Shown one piece after another: positions 24,226-36,783 of a stretch of 64,000 bases of DNA (positions are counted from its first letter, which is position 1; each line of letters starts with the position of its first letter). The notes under the pieces were generated by a model. The model was not told the DNA's origin and made no database searches. It saw nothing but the letters and a program-made list of their open reading frames with translations. The stretch lies in contig OY747716.1 in assembly GCA_963556495.2 (NCBI GenBank), positions 30,217,318 through 30,281,317 of the forward strand, given 5' to 3'. The translations under genes were made by a program, and so were the position numbers. The stretch comes from Valencia hispanica (Eukaryota; Chordata; Actinopteri; Cyprinodontiformes; Valenciidae).

Positions 24226-24611
24226 AAGTCCATCCATCCATTATCTATATCTGTCCATCCTATGCAGGGTTGGGGGGGTTGGTGCCCATCTCCAGCAGTC
24301 ACGGGGCGAGAGGCGGGGTACCTCCTGAACAGGTCACCAGTCCATTGCAGGGCAACACAGAGACATACAACCATGCACGCACACACTGATACCTAAGGGC
24401 AATTTAGAGAGACCAATTCACCTAATAGTCTTATCCTTTCTACAGAGAGACTTGCCAACTTCGGCTCCCTAAATAACACGGTTTTAACTGGTTTTTAATC
24501 GTTTTTTGTTTTTTTATGACTAGTTTTAACCGATTTTAACACCACTGACTTTTAGCAACTTGTTTTTACCGGGGGCGTTTTTATCCGAACACGGACTACT
24601 TTTATTTCGTC

Positions 24612-25880
24612 ATGCCTTCACTCACCTGCACCCCTGGATGTGATGGCTGTTTTAAACTAACTCAAAAAGTTCTGGAGATGGAGCAGAGGATCTCCACGCT
24701 CCATCAAATCCAGGACCACCACCGCGACGTGGACATCATTTTCGGCCGGACTTTCGACACCGCCAACAGCGCTCAGCTGGCGGACACAATTCCTTGCCAG
24801 CCCGGTGAAGCTGTGGAGGGGGAATCCATCGCTGGACTCGGACTGCCGAACGCCGGAGGTGCAACAACAACTGCAGAGGAGGACCGCTGGTTCCATCTGG
24901 GGGCTAAGCCAAAAGTCCCCATCAGCTCAACACCGGTGCTTCAGGGTGCCTGGTCCATGGTCGGGCCCGGCCACGGTGGGGGGGCCCGGAGCAGCCGCCA
25001 CCGCTCTCCTTCACCCGGCCTACCATTATCAAACTGCTTCGGTGCCCTGGAGCACGACTTTCCTCCTCTGACTGTCCCTCCGGTCGCCCTGAAACACCGC
25101 AGCTCCGCAGGACTGCCGCCCATCCCCTCCCAGCAGCTGGAGCAGCAGCCGGGCTCCCGCAGCCCTCCACGTCGCGCTAAACCCAGGACTCGCCGAGGAG
25201 TGCTCCACTACACCCTGACCCCACGGAACGAGCCCTTGGCGCAGACTACACATTGCTGCAGTCCTGGGGAAGCTAATCCGCCCAACATCCAGCAGGTCCT
25301 GGATGGTGAAAGATCCTCTGCCCAGCATCAACTTGTTGACCAGCCACCCACCACGCTCATCATTGGAGACTCTATTATCAGGAATGTAAGGATGAGAGGA
25401 GCCCTCACACTGTGTTTACCTGGAGCCACCGTAAAGGATATTACTGAACAGATCCTGGACCATATCCAACATCACCCATCTGTGAGTAGAGTTATTATTC
25501 ATGCTGGAACCAATGACATTCGTAAACAGCAATCTGAGCTCCTGAAGCTGGATTTTGTTCATTTGTTTAATCTTTAAAAATATACACCTGTTTTTATTTC
25601 TGGCCCCACCCCCACTGTTGGCAGAGGTATTGGTCGTTTTAGCAGGCTTTTATCTTTGAACACTTGGCTTTCCTCTGCCACCGTGATGCACAATATAAGT
25701 TTTAAAGACAATTTTAACATTTTCTGGGGCAGGAGTAAATTGTTTGGACCAGATGGACTACATTTCAACAGACAGGGTGCCTGCATGCTGGCAATAAGCC
25801 TGGCATGCCCTCGCCCCCCCCTGTCTACCACACCAGCCCCAGCTGCTCCTGCCCTCTCTGCCCCCTCCACCACATCCTGA
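24612..25880 (+). pseudogene. L2 LINE ORF1 with SGNH-esterase domain, one in-frame stop
   Basis: The start ATG at 24612 gives an N-terminus with a Cys cluster (CTPGCDGC) and a short amphipathic, coiled-coil-like segment (KVLEMEQRISTLHQIQ). A Pro/Arg-rich linker follows, then a GDSL/SGNH hydrolase: block I TLIIGDSIIRN near residue 250 with the nucleophile Ser, block III HAGTNDI, and block V DGLHFN near 25755 with the catalytic His. A TAA at 25575-25577 cuts the frame, but reading continues in the same frame to 25880, so a single nonsense change separates two intact halves. In L2/CR1 elements this esterase-type ORF1 is an RNP-associated protein; its exact role is not settled. Confidence 0.85.
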
Positions 25881-26102
25881 TGTGCAGCTGGTCCCTGCTC
25901 CTATGAACTCATTTCTGATTTTAACAGTAACTCACATATCGGACTTGGACCTTGTTTTACATCATTCATACCTGTTATTATCAGCAGAGAGCGGAAAAAT
26001 AATATAAAACATAGCAAATGCAACCCGAAAAATCTCAAACAGTTACCAAAAGTCCTACCTCCAGTAAACCATACAGTCACTTGATCTCCAATCACCATTA
26101 AT

Positions 26103-28868
26103 ATGGCACTTCTAAATGTTCGCTCTCTGCTGAATAAAACTTTAATAATAAATGACCTAATTTTAGACCATAATATTAATTGTTTATTTTTAACGGAAAC
26201 ATGGCTGAGTGCAGATGCCCCCATTGTTCTTACAGAGGCCACCTCACCAAATTTTAATTTCACTTATTCCATGAGGAGTTGCAAAAGGGGAGGCAGAACT
26301 GCTTTTATTAGTTCATCAACGCTTTCTGCCAAACCTGTTTTATTTGATAATTTTAGCACTTTTGAATATACTGCGTCTGTTTTTAGCACTCCTCAGATTT
26401 TATGTGTCACAGTTTATAGGCCTCCTAAAAAGAGTGCACTTTTTATTCAAGAATTTTCAGAGTTTTTATCAATTTTGCACAACTCTTATGAACAAATAAT
26501 TTTAGCTGGTGATTTTAATCTACATATAGATAACATCTTAGATCCTTTATCAACAGAATTTTTTAATATTTTGAATCATATGGATTTTAGTCAACATGTC
26601 ACGCAGCCAACTCACAACAGAGGACACACCCTGGACTTGGTCATCACGTATGGCCTGTCCACCATTGTGTCCTCTATTGTTGACTTGGCTGTCTCTGACG
26701 ATTACTGTGTGTTTTTTAATATCACCAGTTTTATCCAGAAGGAGACCTCTGTGAGAACTGTCAGGAAGCGGCATCTAACCCCTGAAGTGTCTGCAGGTTT
26801 TCTGGAAATGTTTGAAAAGAATCCTCCTATTGTTTTACTTGCCCCCTGTGATTTTATTGTTAATCATTTTAACAGAAGGCTTCAATCCGCTCTTGACCTG
26901 CTGGCTCCATTTAAAGTTAGAAACAAACACTCAAAACCAACAACACCATGGAGAAACGAAGGGTGGCAGAGAGAAAATGGAGGAAAAAAATAAAATCACA
27001 ATAAATCATCAAATGTACATCGAACGTCTCAAATCATATAACAATGCAGTAAGAAATTCCAGAAACGCATACTTTTCCAGAATCATCTCACAACATAAAA
27101 ATAATCCCAAAATTCTGTTTTCCACTATGGACAACATTTTTAACTGTACTACTAATGCATATCAGAAAACACCCTCAAATGCTCTTTGTGAGGAGTTTGC
27201 AGACCACTTCAGAGGGAAGGTAGACACGATCAGATGTAATATTTTATCTTCTCAGTGTAACATGGTTTTAGACAAATCTGATTGTGTGTCTCTACCAGAG
27301 GAAATGCTGGACAGTTTTGTCCTGGTGGAAGCTGGGACTCTTGATAAAGTTTTCTCCTCAGTGAGACCCACCACATGTGTTTTGGACTTGATTCCCACTT
27401 CCTTTTTTAAGCAATTTTATGAATCTTTTAGAGATGAGATTTTAACCGTGATGAATTGCTCCCTTCAGACGGGGGTCTTTCCTGCCGCCTTTAAAGGGGC
27501 AGTAGTGAGGCCCCTGCTGAAGAAGAGCAATTTAGATTTTAATGATTTAAACAACTTCTGACCGGTATCTAACTTACCATTTTTAAGCAAAGTTTTGGAA
27601 AAACTTGTTTTAATTCAACTTAATAATTTTATTAACGCTCATAATGTCCTAGAGAAATTTCAGTCTGGTTTTAGGGTGAACCACAGCACACAGACGGCTC
27701 TTTTAAAGATTTTAAATGATTTTAGATTAAATTATGATGCTCAGAAGGTGACAGTGTTGGTTCTACTGGATCTAAGCGCTGCCGTTGATACAGTAGACCA
27801 CACTATTCTTTTAACTCGTTTAAAACAGATCGGCCTCTCTGGTGCTGTTCATAAATGATTTACATCCTATCTCACAGACAGGACTTTTATGGTAAGTTTA
27901 GATACCTGCTCCTCTAAGGTCCACAAGATCACATGTGGTGTGCCCCAGGGTTCAATTTTAGGCCCAGTGCTTTTTAACCTCTACATGCTCCCTCTTGGCA
28001 GTGTCATCAGAAGACATGGAGTTAACTTTCACAGTTATGCTGATGATATACAGTTGTACATCTCCGTGTCTCCCGATGACACATGGCCAATGGATGCACT
28101 TTTAACTGGATTTTAGACATCAAATCCTGGATGGCAGAAAACTTTCTCCAACACAACCAGGACAAAACTGAAGTTTTAGTCATCGGTCCTGAGGCTCAGC
28201 GAGAGAAACTTTTACCAAAACTACAATCACTGTCTTTTAATCCTTCTTTACTAGTGAAGAACTTGGGCGTGATTTTTGACTCTGAGCTGACTTTTATTCC
28301 TCACATAAAAAATATTACTAAAATAGGTTTTTATCACTTAAAGAACATCGCCAGAGTCCGCCCCATTCTCTCTCGGGCCAATACGGAGACGCTGATGCAT
28401 GCTTTTATCACCAGTAGGATTGATTACTGTAATGCCCTGCTTTCTTGTCTTCCCAAAAAGACTACCTCAAGTGTACAGCTTTTACAGAATTCAGCAGCAC
28501 GTGTCCTGACGAAGACCAGGAGGCGGGAACACATTACACCTGTCTTAGAATCACTGCATGTGCTCCCCGTATGCTTAAGGATCGATTTTAAGATTCTTTT
28601 AATAATTTTTAAGTGTCTTAATGGTCTTGGGCCTTCTTATTTTTTGGAATTTCTTCTACCATATGAACCTTCGCGGTCTCTGCGCTCCTCTGGCAGCCGT
28701 CTCCTTGTCATCCCTAAAGTCAGGGCACACACTCATGGTGAGGCGTCTTTCCATTATTATGGCCCTCACCTCTGGAACAGGCTGCCAGAGGACCTCAGGG
28801 CCGCAGAGAACGTTCATGTTTTTAAGAGCAGGCTCAAGACTCACCTTTTTAACATAGCTTTTAACTGA
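26103..28868 (+). pseudogene. L2 LINE ORF2: endonuclease-reverse transcriptase, inactivated
   Basis: Begins NVRSLLNK and continues with the endonuclease motifs TETWLS, VYRPP, AGDFNLH, LDLVIT and SDDYCVFF (the usual SDH motif altered). A frameshift follows near 26960. The RT part shows [84 protein letters not shown] and the catalytic [10 protein letters not shown]. In-frame TGA codons occur at 27559-27561 (Arg position) and near 27855 (Trp position). A second frameshift lies near 28080, before the last 260-residue stretch (LVKNLGVIFDSEL, HITPVLESLHVLPV, LWNRLPEDLRAAENVHVFKS). The enzyme would nick DNA and prime reverse transcription of its own RNA; this copy cannot. Confidence 0.9.
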
Positions 28869-29825
28869 TTATTATTTATTAAATCTGTTTAATTGCTCTG
28901 CATGTTTTATTTGATTGAATTCTTTTTAGTTTAGCTTTTAGCTGGCTATTTATCAATTATTGTTTATCTGCTTTGCATTTTTATTTGATCATATCTTATA
29001 ATTGTTTTAATTTTAATATTTTAACTTATTTTAGTTTTTCTTCCAGTGTTTCCTCTGTGGGAGCCCTCTGCCTCGGGGGTGGTGGTCGGCTGTGGCTGCC
29101 TTGGTGCTCTCCAGGTGGTGCTTGGGTGGAGGTGGGGGTCTCAGCCCTCCCTCCTCTGGGCTCCCTGGGTCAGTGCCTTGGCTGCTGCTGTTGATCTGCT
29201 GCTGCCGATGTAGATGGCTCCCATGATGACGTTTCCTGGTTCATCTGTACTCAGCCCGTTCTGCTTTTGTTAATGTGGTTTTGTTTATTGTTGCTTTTAT
29301 GTGTGTGCGTGCATGGGGGGGGGGGGGGTTGTGGGTCATTTTTAATATGTAAAGCACTTTGAGAAGCTTTGTTATGGTTTGAAAAGCGCTTTATAAATAA
29401 AGTTTGATTTGGGCTGAGGGAGGAAGCCAGAGTACCCAGAGAGAACCCACACATGCACAGGGAGAACATGCAAATTCCATGTAGAAAGATCCCAAGCCGG
29501 GATTCAAACCCAGGCCTTCTTGCTGCAAGGCAACAGTGCTACCAACTGTGCCACTGTGCACAGTTTGTTATTTTCTACCAACAAATTAAAAAAATGTTTG
29601 AGATAATTATTTGCACTTAATTAAAAAATAGGAATAATAAGTTATTGCAGGAATTTAATTTAGGCAAATTTAGTAAAACAGGCTCTTTGCAGATCTGTGG
29701 CCCTAAACCATTCAGGATTCTGTGGTGCCATGACTTCTATCTTTGATAACCATCTCTGCGTATGCGTCTCCTGTCATATGGTGAGTGATGCCATGTTTGT
29801 GTTATTGACCTTTTTTTTTTGGCAG

Positions 29826-29936
29826 GTTGCCAAGGGATGTGGGACCTCATCGCATGTTGGCCTTCAGCCAGAGTTGGAGAAGTGGTGACGATAACCTGTC
29901 CAACATATTTCAGTTACTTCAGTGACAAACAGAGAG
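29826..29936 (+). CDS. vipr1: Class B1 GPCR (VPAC1-like), exon 3: ectodomain core
   Basis: The acceptor (T-run, GGCAG) ends at 29825. The exon starts and ends in phase 1 and encodes GCQGMWDLIACWPSARVGEV, then VTITCPTYFSYFSDKQR, with donor GAG|GTAAGA. This is the signature of secretin-family ectodomains: Gly-Cys, Met-Trp-Asp, Cys-Trp-Pro and Cys-Pro. The MWD Asp and CW Trp stabilise the fold. By homology the Cys residues pair as ERC-ACW, GCQ-KTC and TCP-TCG, and all six are present across exons 2-4. The spacing and the ARVGEVVTITCP stretch look most like VPAC-type receptors. Intron 3 behind it is about 29.8 kb. Confidence 0.88.
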
Positions 29937-30396
29937 GTAAGATCATGATAAACATCAAGCCGTTTGCTTGTGTACTTTCAGCTTACAGTTTTTTACACAT
30001 TGTGCCGATTCAATTTAGATCAATGAAAAATTTCAGATGGAAGACTTTGTAGCTAATTTGGCTAAAACCTAGGAAGAAAATGGAAACAAGTACTTTATTG
30101 TTATAGGATTGAGATGTTGTCATTATGCAGGCCAGTGGAGTACAGTATAATTAACTTATTGTCATGTTCAAAAAACCAGCTTAAGATAATTTGAGTTTTG
30201 TCACATGGTCCAGCCTCCTGGTGGAAGTAACCTTTAGGAAATTGGTACAGTGTGGTCAAAAAAAGTGCTACGAACAGTATGAAGATTCTGGTAGCACTGT
30301 GATGTTTAGATAACACCTTAATTTGTTTTAGGAGGCTTAAAGTGTGCCAAGACATATCCCTCTACACTATTATACCACTACCAGCCAGAAAATATA
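29937..30396. other. Start of intron 3: nothing recognised
   Basis: Intronic sequence between the exon 3 donor and the Tc1 element; short open frames carry no motif. Confidence 0.5.
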
Positions 30397-31961
30397 CAGG
30401 TCCTTCACAAAAAATTAGCCTATTGTGATAAAGTTAATTCTTTTCCATAATGTAATGATTAAAATTAAACTTTCATATATTTTAGATTCATTGCACACCA
30501 ACTGAAATATTTCAGGTCTTTTATTGTTTAAAAATGATGATTTTGGCATACAGCTCATGAAAACCCAAAATTCCTCTCTCAAAAAATGAGCATATCATGA
30601 AAAGGTTCTCTAAACGAGCTATTAACCTAATCATCTGAATCAACTAATTAACTCTAAACACCTGCAAAAGATTCCTGAGGCTTTTAAAAACTCCCAGCCT
30701 GGTTCATTACTCATAACCGCAATCATGGGTAAGACTGCCGACCTGACTGCTGCCCAGAAGGCCATCATTGACACCCTCAAGCTAGAGGGTAAGACACAGA
30801 AAGAAATTTCTGAACGAATAGGCTGTTCCCAGAGTGCTGTATCAAGGCACCTCAGTGGGAAGTCTGTGGGAAGGAAAAGGTGTGGCAGAAAACGCTGCAC
30901 AATGAGAAGAGGTGACCAGACCCTGAGGAAGATTGTGGAGAAGGACCGATTCCAGACCTTGGGGGACCTGAGGAAGCAGTGGACTGAGTCTGGAGTAGAA
31001 ACATCCAGAGCCACCGTGCACAGGCGTGTGCAGGAAATGGGATACAGGTGCCGCATTCCCCAGGTCAAGCCACTTTTGAACCAGAAACAGCGGCAGACAG
31101 TGGTCCAAAGTACTTTTTTCGGATGAAAGCAAATTTTGCATGTCATTCGGAAATCAAAGTGCCAGAGTCTGGAAGAAGACTGGGGAGAAGGAAATGCCAA
31201 AATGCCTGAAGTCCAGTGTCAAGTACCCACAGTCAGTGATGGTCTGGGGTGCCATGTCAGCTGCTGGTGTTGGTCCACTGTGTTTTATCAAGGGCAGGGT
31301 CAATGCAGCTAGCTATCAGGAGATTTTGGAGCACTTCATGCTTCCATCTGCTGAAAAGCTTTATGGAGATGAAGATTTCATTTTTCAGCACGACCTGGCA
31401 CTGCTCACAGTGCCAAAACCACTGGTAAATGGTTTACTGACCATGGTATTACTGTGCTCAATTGGCCTGCCAACTCTCCTGACCTGAACCCCATAGAGAA
31501 TCTGTGGGATATTGTGAAGAGGAAGTTGAGAGACGCACGACCCAACACTCTGGATGAGCTTAAGGCCGCTATCGAAGCATCCTGGGCCTCCATAACACCT
31601 CAGCAGTGCCACAGGCTGATTGCCTCCATGCCACGCCACATTGAAGCAGTCATTTCTGCAAAAGGATTCCCGACCAAGTATTGAGTGCATAACTGAACAC
31701 AATTATTTGAAGGTTGACTTTTTTTATATTAAAAACACTTTTCTTTTATTGGTCGGATGAAATATGCTAATTTATTGAGATAGGAATTTTGGGTTTTCAT
31801 GAGCTGTATGCCAAAATCATCAGTTTTTAAACAATAAAAGACCTGAAATATTTCAGTTGGTGTGCAATGAATCTAAAATATAGGAAAGTTTAATTTTTAT
31901 CATTACATTATGGAAAAGAATGAACTTTATCACAATATGCTAATTTTTTGAGAAGGACCTG
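30397..31961 (+). mobile_element. Tc1-like transposon with ~210-bp terminal inverted repeats
   Basis: Long inverted repeats with few mismatches at about 30397-30603 and 31750-31961 (CAGGTCCTTC ends) are each bordered by TA. The transposase begins at 30725 (MGKTADLTAAQKAIIDTLKL) with two helix-turn-helix segments (KEISERIGCSQSAVSRHLSG and SRATVHRRVQEMGYRCR). A deletion near 31100 joins it out of frame to the first catalytic segment (FSDESKF), followed by PQSVMVWGAMSA. The second Asp region (IFQHD) is followed by another frame change, then SPDLNPIENLWDIVKRKL with the catalytic Glu, ending at 31684. The DDE parts are all present but not in one frame. The copy is inactive but its ends look complete. 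Confidence 0.92.
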
Positions 31962-32214
31962 TATGGTGTAGTGAATCCATGCTTTCATGTTGTTTACACC
32001 AAAGTCTGAATTTCACAGCTGAAGACCAATCAGACCCAGCAACTTTTTGCAATCTTGTAGCCTCACTTTCTTGTTCTTAGGTGACAGTAGTGGCACTTGG
32101 GTGTAGCCCAATGTTTGACACATTGTATATTTAGGTATGATATTCCACATACCATTGTTGTGATTGTTTGACATTTTGTCGATAGATGTGCTGCTAACTG
32201 CATATTTATTCCGC

Positions 32215-32478
32215 GCTCTTTCTGTGCTCCTAGGATTTTAATTCACTGCCAGTGCTCATTAGAGAGGCCTTGTCATTGTGTATTTTCAAATCTTCTCTGA
32301 ATACTCATCTCTTTTTCAATTCACTTTTGACCCAGAATGAGGGAGCTCATTTGATTTGTTTTAGCTGCTTTATAATATATTTATGTGTTCTTGTATTTGT
32401 GTTTTAATACTTATAGATATCTGTTCAGCACTTTGGTCAGCTGTGTTGTTTTTAGAGTCCCTATAAATAAAGTTAGCT
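32215..32478 (+). mobile_element. L2-clade LINE 3' end, 5'-truncated
   Basis: Translation gives NSLPVLIREALSLCIFKSS then LNTHLFF, the conserved C-terminus of L2 ORF2 (usual LWNSLP...FKSKLKTHLF). A 3' UTR follows, ending CTATAAATAAAGTTAGCTTGGCT, a typical L2 tail. It is a short dead copy. Confidence 0.75.
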
Positions 32479-32479
32479 T

Positions 32480-33790
32480 GGCTGGGTTTTTTTTTGGCCC
32501 ACTGTCTGTAAACCTGAGTAATAGCTGTGTGGGAAACTGCATGCAGATCAGCAATTCATCATTAATTACTCAGACAAGGCACCGACAATCATACTACATT
32601 ACATTCAAAGTTACTTAAATCTTCACTAATTTGGATACTCATTTTAAACTTCAACAAGTCATCTGCTTTGAGTAGCTGCTATAACTGGTGTTAAAAAGCA
32701 GCTGATTAGGTGTACCCAATAAAGTGGCCAGTGATGGTGTAATAAAAATACAGAAAAAAATAAAATTGAATTTCTGTCGTTCAGAGAATATTGATAAAGA
32801 AGTGTCTTCCTTCACAACAGCACTAAGCTGTGTTTGGCTAAGAGCTCTGCTGTCCGCCTTCCATCTCCAAGCACACCGTATTCCATGCATCCTTACTTTG
32901 TCTGTCGGCAGCCTTCTCATACAGCTTCTCCTCAATAAAAGGCCATCTATTATTTTTTACACATCATCAAAGGTTATCTTTTATCTTCACATCTGTCATT
33001 CTTAATGATCTGAGGATTGGAACTTTACCTAAGGATTTGAAAGCTTTACAGCATAGTTTTACTTCGTCAGCTGAGTTGACTAAAACAACTCCCAATCTTA
33101 CAATATTCATCATATCTGTTTATCAATTTCATTTTTTTAAAAGTTAAAGTCATCACCGAAGCATTAAAAATGAACACTGAACTTGTATCCCTTTGCATTT
33201 CAACTTACAAGCACTGCAGAAATGCTTCTTAGCTGCTAATGCTGCATTTACTTCTCCACAGCAATGTGAATCTGACCTTCACAAGCAATGCTTGAGCTGT
33301 AAAAGTTTTATGTAGACACACAATAGAGAAAGTGACTTAGCCAGAAACAAGAAAAAAGTAGAAAAAATACAGTCATCTACAAAAAAATGTTGGCTTTCAT
33401 CTGTCAAAAAACGCTTCATTAAACACCTTTCTAAAGAATATTATAGGTTAGGTTACACAAAATTTAAGTTTGGATATTCATAGTTTGTAACATCTACAAA
33501 AACATTTGAAAACCAAACTTTCTTTTTCCATTGTTGCCCTTCCCCATTTCCACATTTAAAGTTTTTATTTTATTTTATTGTGTCTTAATAATAATGTGAT
33601 TTATCATTCAGCATCTTGATCCAGAGGAATGCCTCTGGAGCTTAGTTAAAAGTTAAATAAAGATGTGGTCATGTTTCATAAATTACTTCACTAACTACCA
33701 TTACCACTGAAAAGGCCTAACATGAGAGAACTGAAGAATTTTGGTTGTTTTATCCATTCTAAAAGGATGCTACTTCTTTATTACCTGGTA
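32480..33790. other. Intron 3 stretch; repeat end near 32683-32733 only
   Basis: No gene is recognised. The short stretch GATTAGGTGTACCCAATAAAGTGGCCAG at about 32703-32731 resembles the terminal sequence of a common fish interspersed repeat, but its partner end was not found. Confidence 0.4.
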
Positions 33791-33796
33791 AATAGG

Positions 33797-34262
33797 TCCT
33801 TAGGTCCTCCAAGGTTTGCAGCAAGATGCTGGAGATCTTCTACAAGTCTGTTGTGGAGAGTGTAATTTCTTCAGCCGTCATCTGTTGGGGTAGCAGCATC
33901 AGAGCCAGGGATTTAAAAAGGCTAAACAACCTGATAAAGAAGGCTGGTTCTGTTCTTGGGACAACTTTGGAACATCTGGAGATGATAATGCAAAGAAGGA
34001 TTCTTTATAAAATCAAAAAAAATTATGGACAACCCTGAGCATCCTCTTCATGAGACTGTCATACAACAACAGAGCGTCTTCAGTCGGAGGCGTCTTCAGT
34101 TTCGCTGCATTACAGACCGTTACAGGAAATCCTTCCTGCCCACAGAAGCTATGATCTACAAAACCACTTCTTAAATAATTAATTATATGAGCTATACCAA
34201 CACTTAATTTCCCTCTGGGATCAATAAAGTATTTTTGAATTTGAATTTGAATTGAATTTGAA
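33797..34262 (+). mobile_element. Jockey-superfamily LINE 3' fragment (copy 1)
   Basis: The frame from 33826 reads MLEIFYKSVVESVISSAVIC, WGSSIRARDLKRLNNLIKKA then GSVLGTTLEHLE, the C-terminal region following the RT fingers/palm in CR1/Rex1-like fish LINEs. Another frame continues with the HPLHET..RQQSVFS-type ending. The 3' UTR ends CCCTCTGGGATCAATAAAGT followed by a TTTGAATTTGAA repeat tail. The same family occurs at 47000-48255. The clade (Rex1 versus another CR1-like group) is uncertain. Confidence 0.75.
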
Positions 34263-34576
34263 ATGCTAAAACACAGCGTTTACTGCACTTTATAAGGACT
34301 CTTGTCTTTTTTATATATTTATTTATTTATAAATAAAAAAAATCTAACCTAGCTTTCCTCCATACGAATTCGTGATATGACAGTAGTAATATAGTAGTAA
34401 TATATAGTAATAATAGTCATAATTATGGAATTGTCTAAATTCAAAGTATTTCAATTCTAAGTCTAATGTATGAATGGTCCAATAATGATAAACTTGCCCT
34501 GCCTTGATTCAGTCAGTTGGAGAAGCATGTTGAATACTTTCAAGTCTTTAGTTTATATATTTTATATATATATACA

Positions 34577-34578
<2 letters not shown>
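34263..34578. other. Short intronic stretch, nothing recognised
   Basis: AT-rich sequence between a LINE tail and a (TA)n run. Confidence 0.5.

Positions 34579-34668
<90 letters not shown>
34579..34668. repeat. (TA)n microsatellite
   Basis: About 90 bp of uninterrupted AT/TA. Apparent YIYIYI proteins over it are translation artefacts. Confidence 0.97.
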
Positions 34669-34670
<2 letters not shown>

Positions 34671-34719
34671 TATATAGGCCACAATATATTTTATATATAG
34701 TATACATGTCTTCAGTTTA

Positions 34720-36546
34720 ATCAGTTGAATAAATCTTTAGAAGATAAAGTGTAATTATTCGTTAAAACAGATGACCTGACCCAAAACTTTCAAGCCCCTT
34801 TTCATCCTCTCTTTACGACATTTTCAGAGCTGTGGAGAGATGGATATCCAATTCTCACCGCAGGGCTTTTTCTCTCCTACTCCTGTGCTTCTGCTTCATT
34901 TGTGTGACCCAGCAAGTCAGTGATCATTCCTGCTCCCCCACTGAGAGATGTGTTAAAATCCAGCTATTGACAGCACTGCTGAGAGACACGGTGATGGAGC
35001 TTTTGGTTGTTAGGTGTAACCACTCACAGATCATATGCAGTTACTCCAAGGACATGGATAAGATGGATTTGTGCACCTGCATTGCATGCATTCATGGCTG
35101 AACGAACCAGTTTGTGAAATAACCTAATCGTTTCTCATGTTCTTGGAATAATTTATTTCAGTAGATGTAAAGCCGACCTTTTCCATCTTTACTCTGAGAA
35201 ACTGTGTTATTCACTCTTAGTTTAAGCAGAGTTCCCTGACATGCATTTCCACCCAAATCCTTACTTGTACTTGTCATTTGTCAGCAGCTCTTTAGCTCCA
35301 GTAGATGCAACTTTTTGTCAGATTTTATTCAACCATGCACAGTTCAGACATGAAGAGCTTTTCCACCTTTGTGTATAGTATAGTTGTGAAAAGCCTCTTA
35401 CACGGCCAGTAAAATCTGGCAGACTTGACACACAGGCACACACATATATAGCTATTCATTAAAGCTGACCCCCCCACATCATGGCATTAGCACCTTTTGG
35501 GTTCAAACATTTACTTAAAGACACAGGAAAATGTGACACTTTACAGATGAAGGGTGCACTTACAACCTGGTTTGTACTGATAGCAGCAGGAAAAAGGATG
35601 ATTTTAAAACTAAGGTTGAAAATCCTGCAAAAGAATTCTGGAAAAGCGTTGAATCTGCTTTTGAGATTAGGACCACAAAAGATTTGTTCAGATAACCATT
35701 GATCACTTAACAATTAAGCAGTCCTACTTCTTAAAAGTAATTGATTTTATATAGGGGCCTATTTTGGAAACTGCTCCACATTAAACATATAATCTGTGCT
35801 ACTGCTGCTACAATGAGGATTTTATCCTTTAGCATTATTGTGCAAGCTTCAATTTTGCAGTCTACTTCTGATTGCAAGATAATATATAAGACAGCACTTT
35901 GTGCATGCCAAATACAGTCAATGCTGATTAGAGTAAAAGTGAGTTGTTGAATGTTCTGAACAGCGTGAGACAGGTCAGGAGTATATTAGATGAAACTTTG
36001 TGCCGTCTGTCACTGTCACAACCTGAATGCAAAGCATGTTTGAAGTAAAGAATCATAATTAAAGATGCTCAAATGATTCCTCATTAGGGAGATATTTTAT
36101 CAATAATGTTTTTGTCCCGCAATCATTGGACTGTGTTGTGTGATGCTAGTAGCTCTGCCCTAACCATACCGTACCATTGTCCTACTAATCTACAATTGAA
36201 GGGGGTTAAGAAATTGGGCAGTATGAGTCAGTTGTATAGGCCGCTTTTACAATTGAAGCAAAAAAAGTAGCATACAAGATCGCACCGCCCTTTTCAGTAG
36301 CACTCAGTGGAAACAACACATTAATTTCCTCACCACCTCAGTCTTGCAACCACAAACATTTCCTAAAATTTGAATTTCTTTCTTGAGAAAGGAGATGTGA
36401 ACTCTCCTCTCAGCCAGCAGACTGTTGGCTTTAAGCAATAAGCAATATCTGGGAGAGAGGTGCTACCCTATCAAGTCGTTTCTACTGCAGGAACATTTAC
36501 CATGGTCGTTTTCTGAGGCCATTCCTTTACCCTAATAATAATAATA
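34720..36546. other. Intron 3 stretch, nothing recognised
   Basis: No coding or repeat feature is recognised. An open frame at 34832-35101 starts with a hydrophobic stretch, but has no homology I recognise and no splice support. Confidence 0.45.
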
Positions 36547-36593
36547 CATATATATATATATATACATATATGTACATACATATATATACACAC

Positions 36594-36626
<33 letters not shown>

Positions 36627-36647
36627 TATATATATACACATATATAT

Positions 36648-36718
<71 letters not shown>

Positions 36719-36783
36719 TATACATACATATATACACACATATATATATATATATATACACACATATATATACATACATATAT

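Larger units (their letters stand above)
24441..29404 (+). mobile_element. Near full-length L2-clade LINE
   Basis: An element of about 5 kb with an ORF1 (24612-25880), an ORF2 (26103-28868) and a 3' UTR that includes a G-run near 29314. It ends in AAAGCGCTTTATAAATAAAG, typical of L2 tails. ORF1 carries a nuclease-independent SGNH esterase and ORF2 an apurinic-type endonuclease plus reverse transcriptase. One stop in ORF1 and two stops plus two frameshifts in ORF2 make this copy inactive. It inserted into a SINE. Confidence 0.9.
24226..29565 (-). mobile_element. tRNA-headed SINE split by an L2 LINE
   Basis: On the minus strand the head (29565 to about 29405) reads CAGTGGCACAGTTGG (A box) and GGTTTGAATCC (B box), followed by the common fish repeat body with CATGTTCTCCCTGTGCATG and GGCTTCCTCCCTC. 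The rest of the body lies at 24440-24226, ending in CCATCCATCC-type sequence (GGATGGA on the minus strand). The two parts are continuous in the usual repeat, so the L2 element (about 24441-29404) inserted into it on the opposite strand. Confidence 0.65.

Noticed and set aside
34470..34720. Open frames over 34.5-34.7 kb with Tyr-Ile repeats
   Set aside because: Translation of a (TA)n run.
34832..35101. 89-codon frame with a hydrophobic N-terminus and several Cys
   Set aside because: No recognised family, start context or splice support. It lies in repeat-rich intron DNA, and hydrophobic starts are common by chance.
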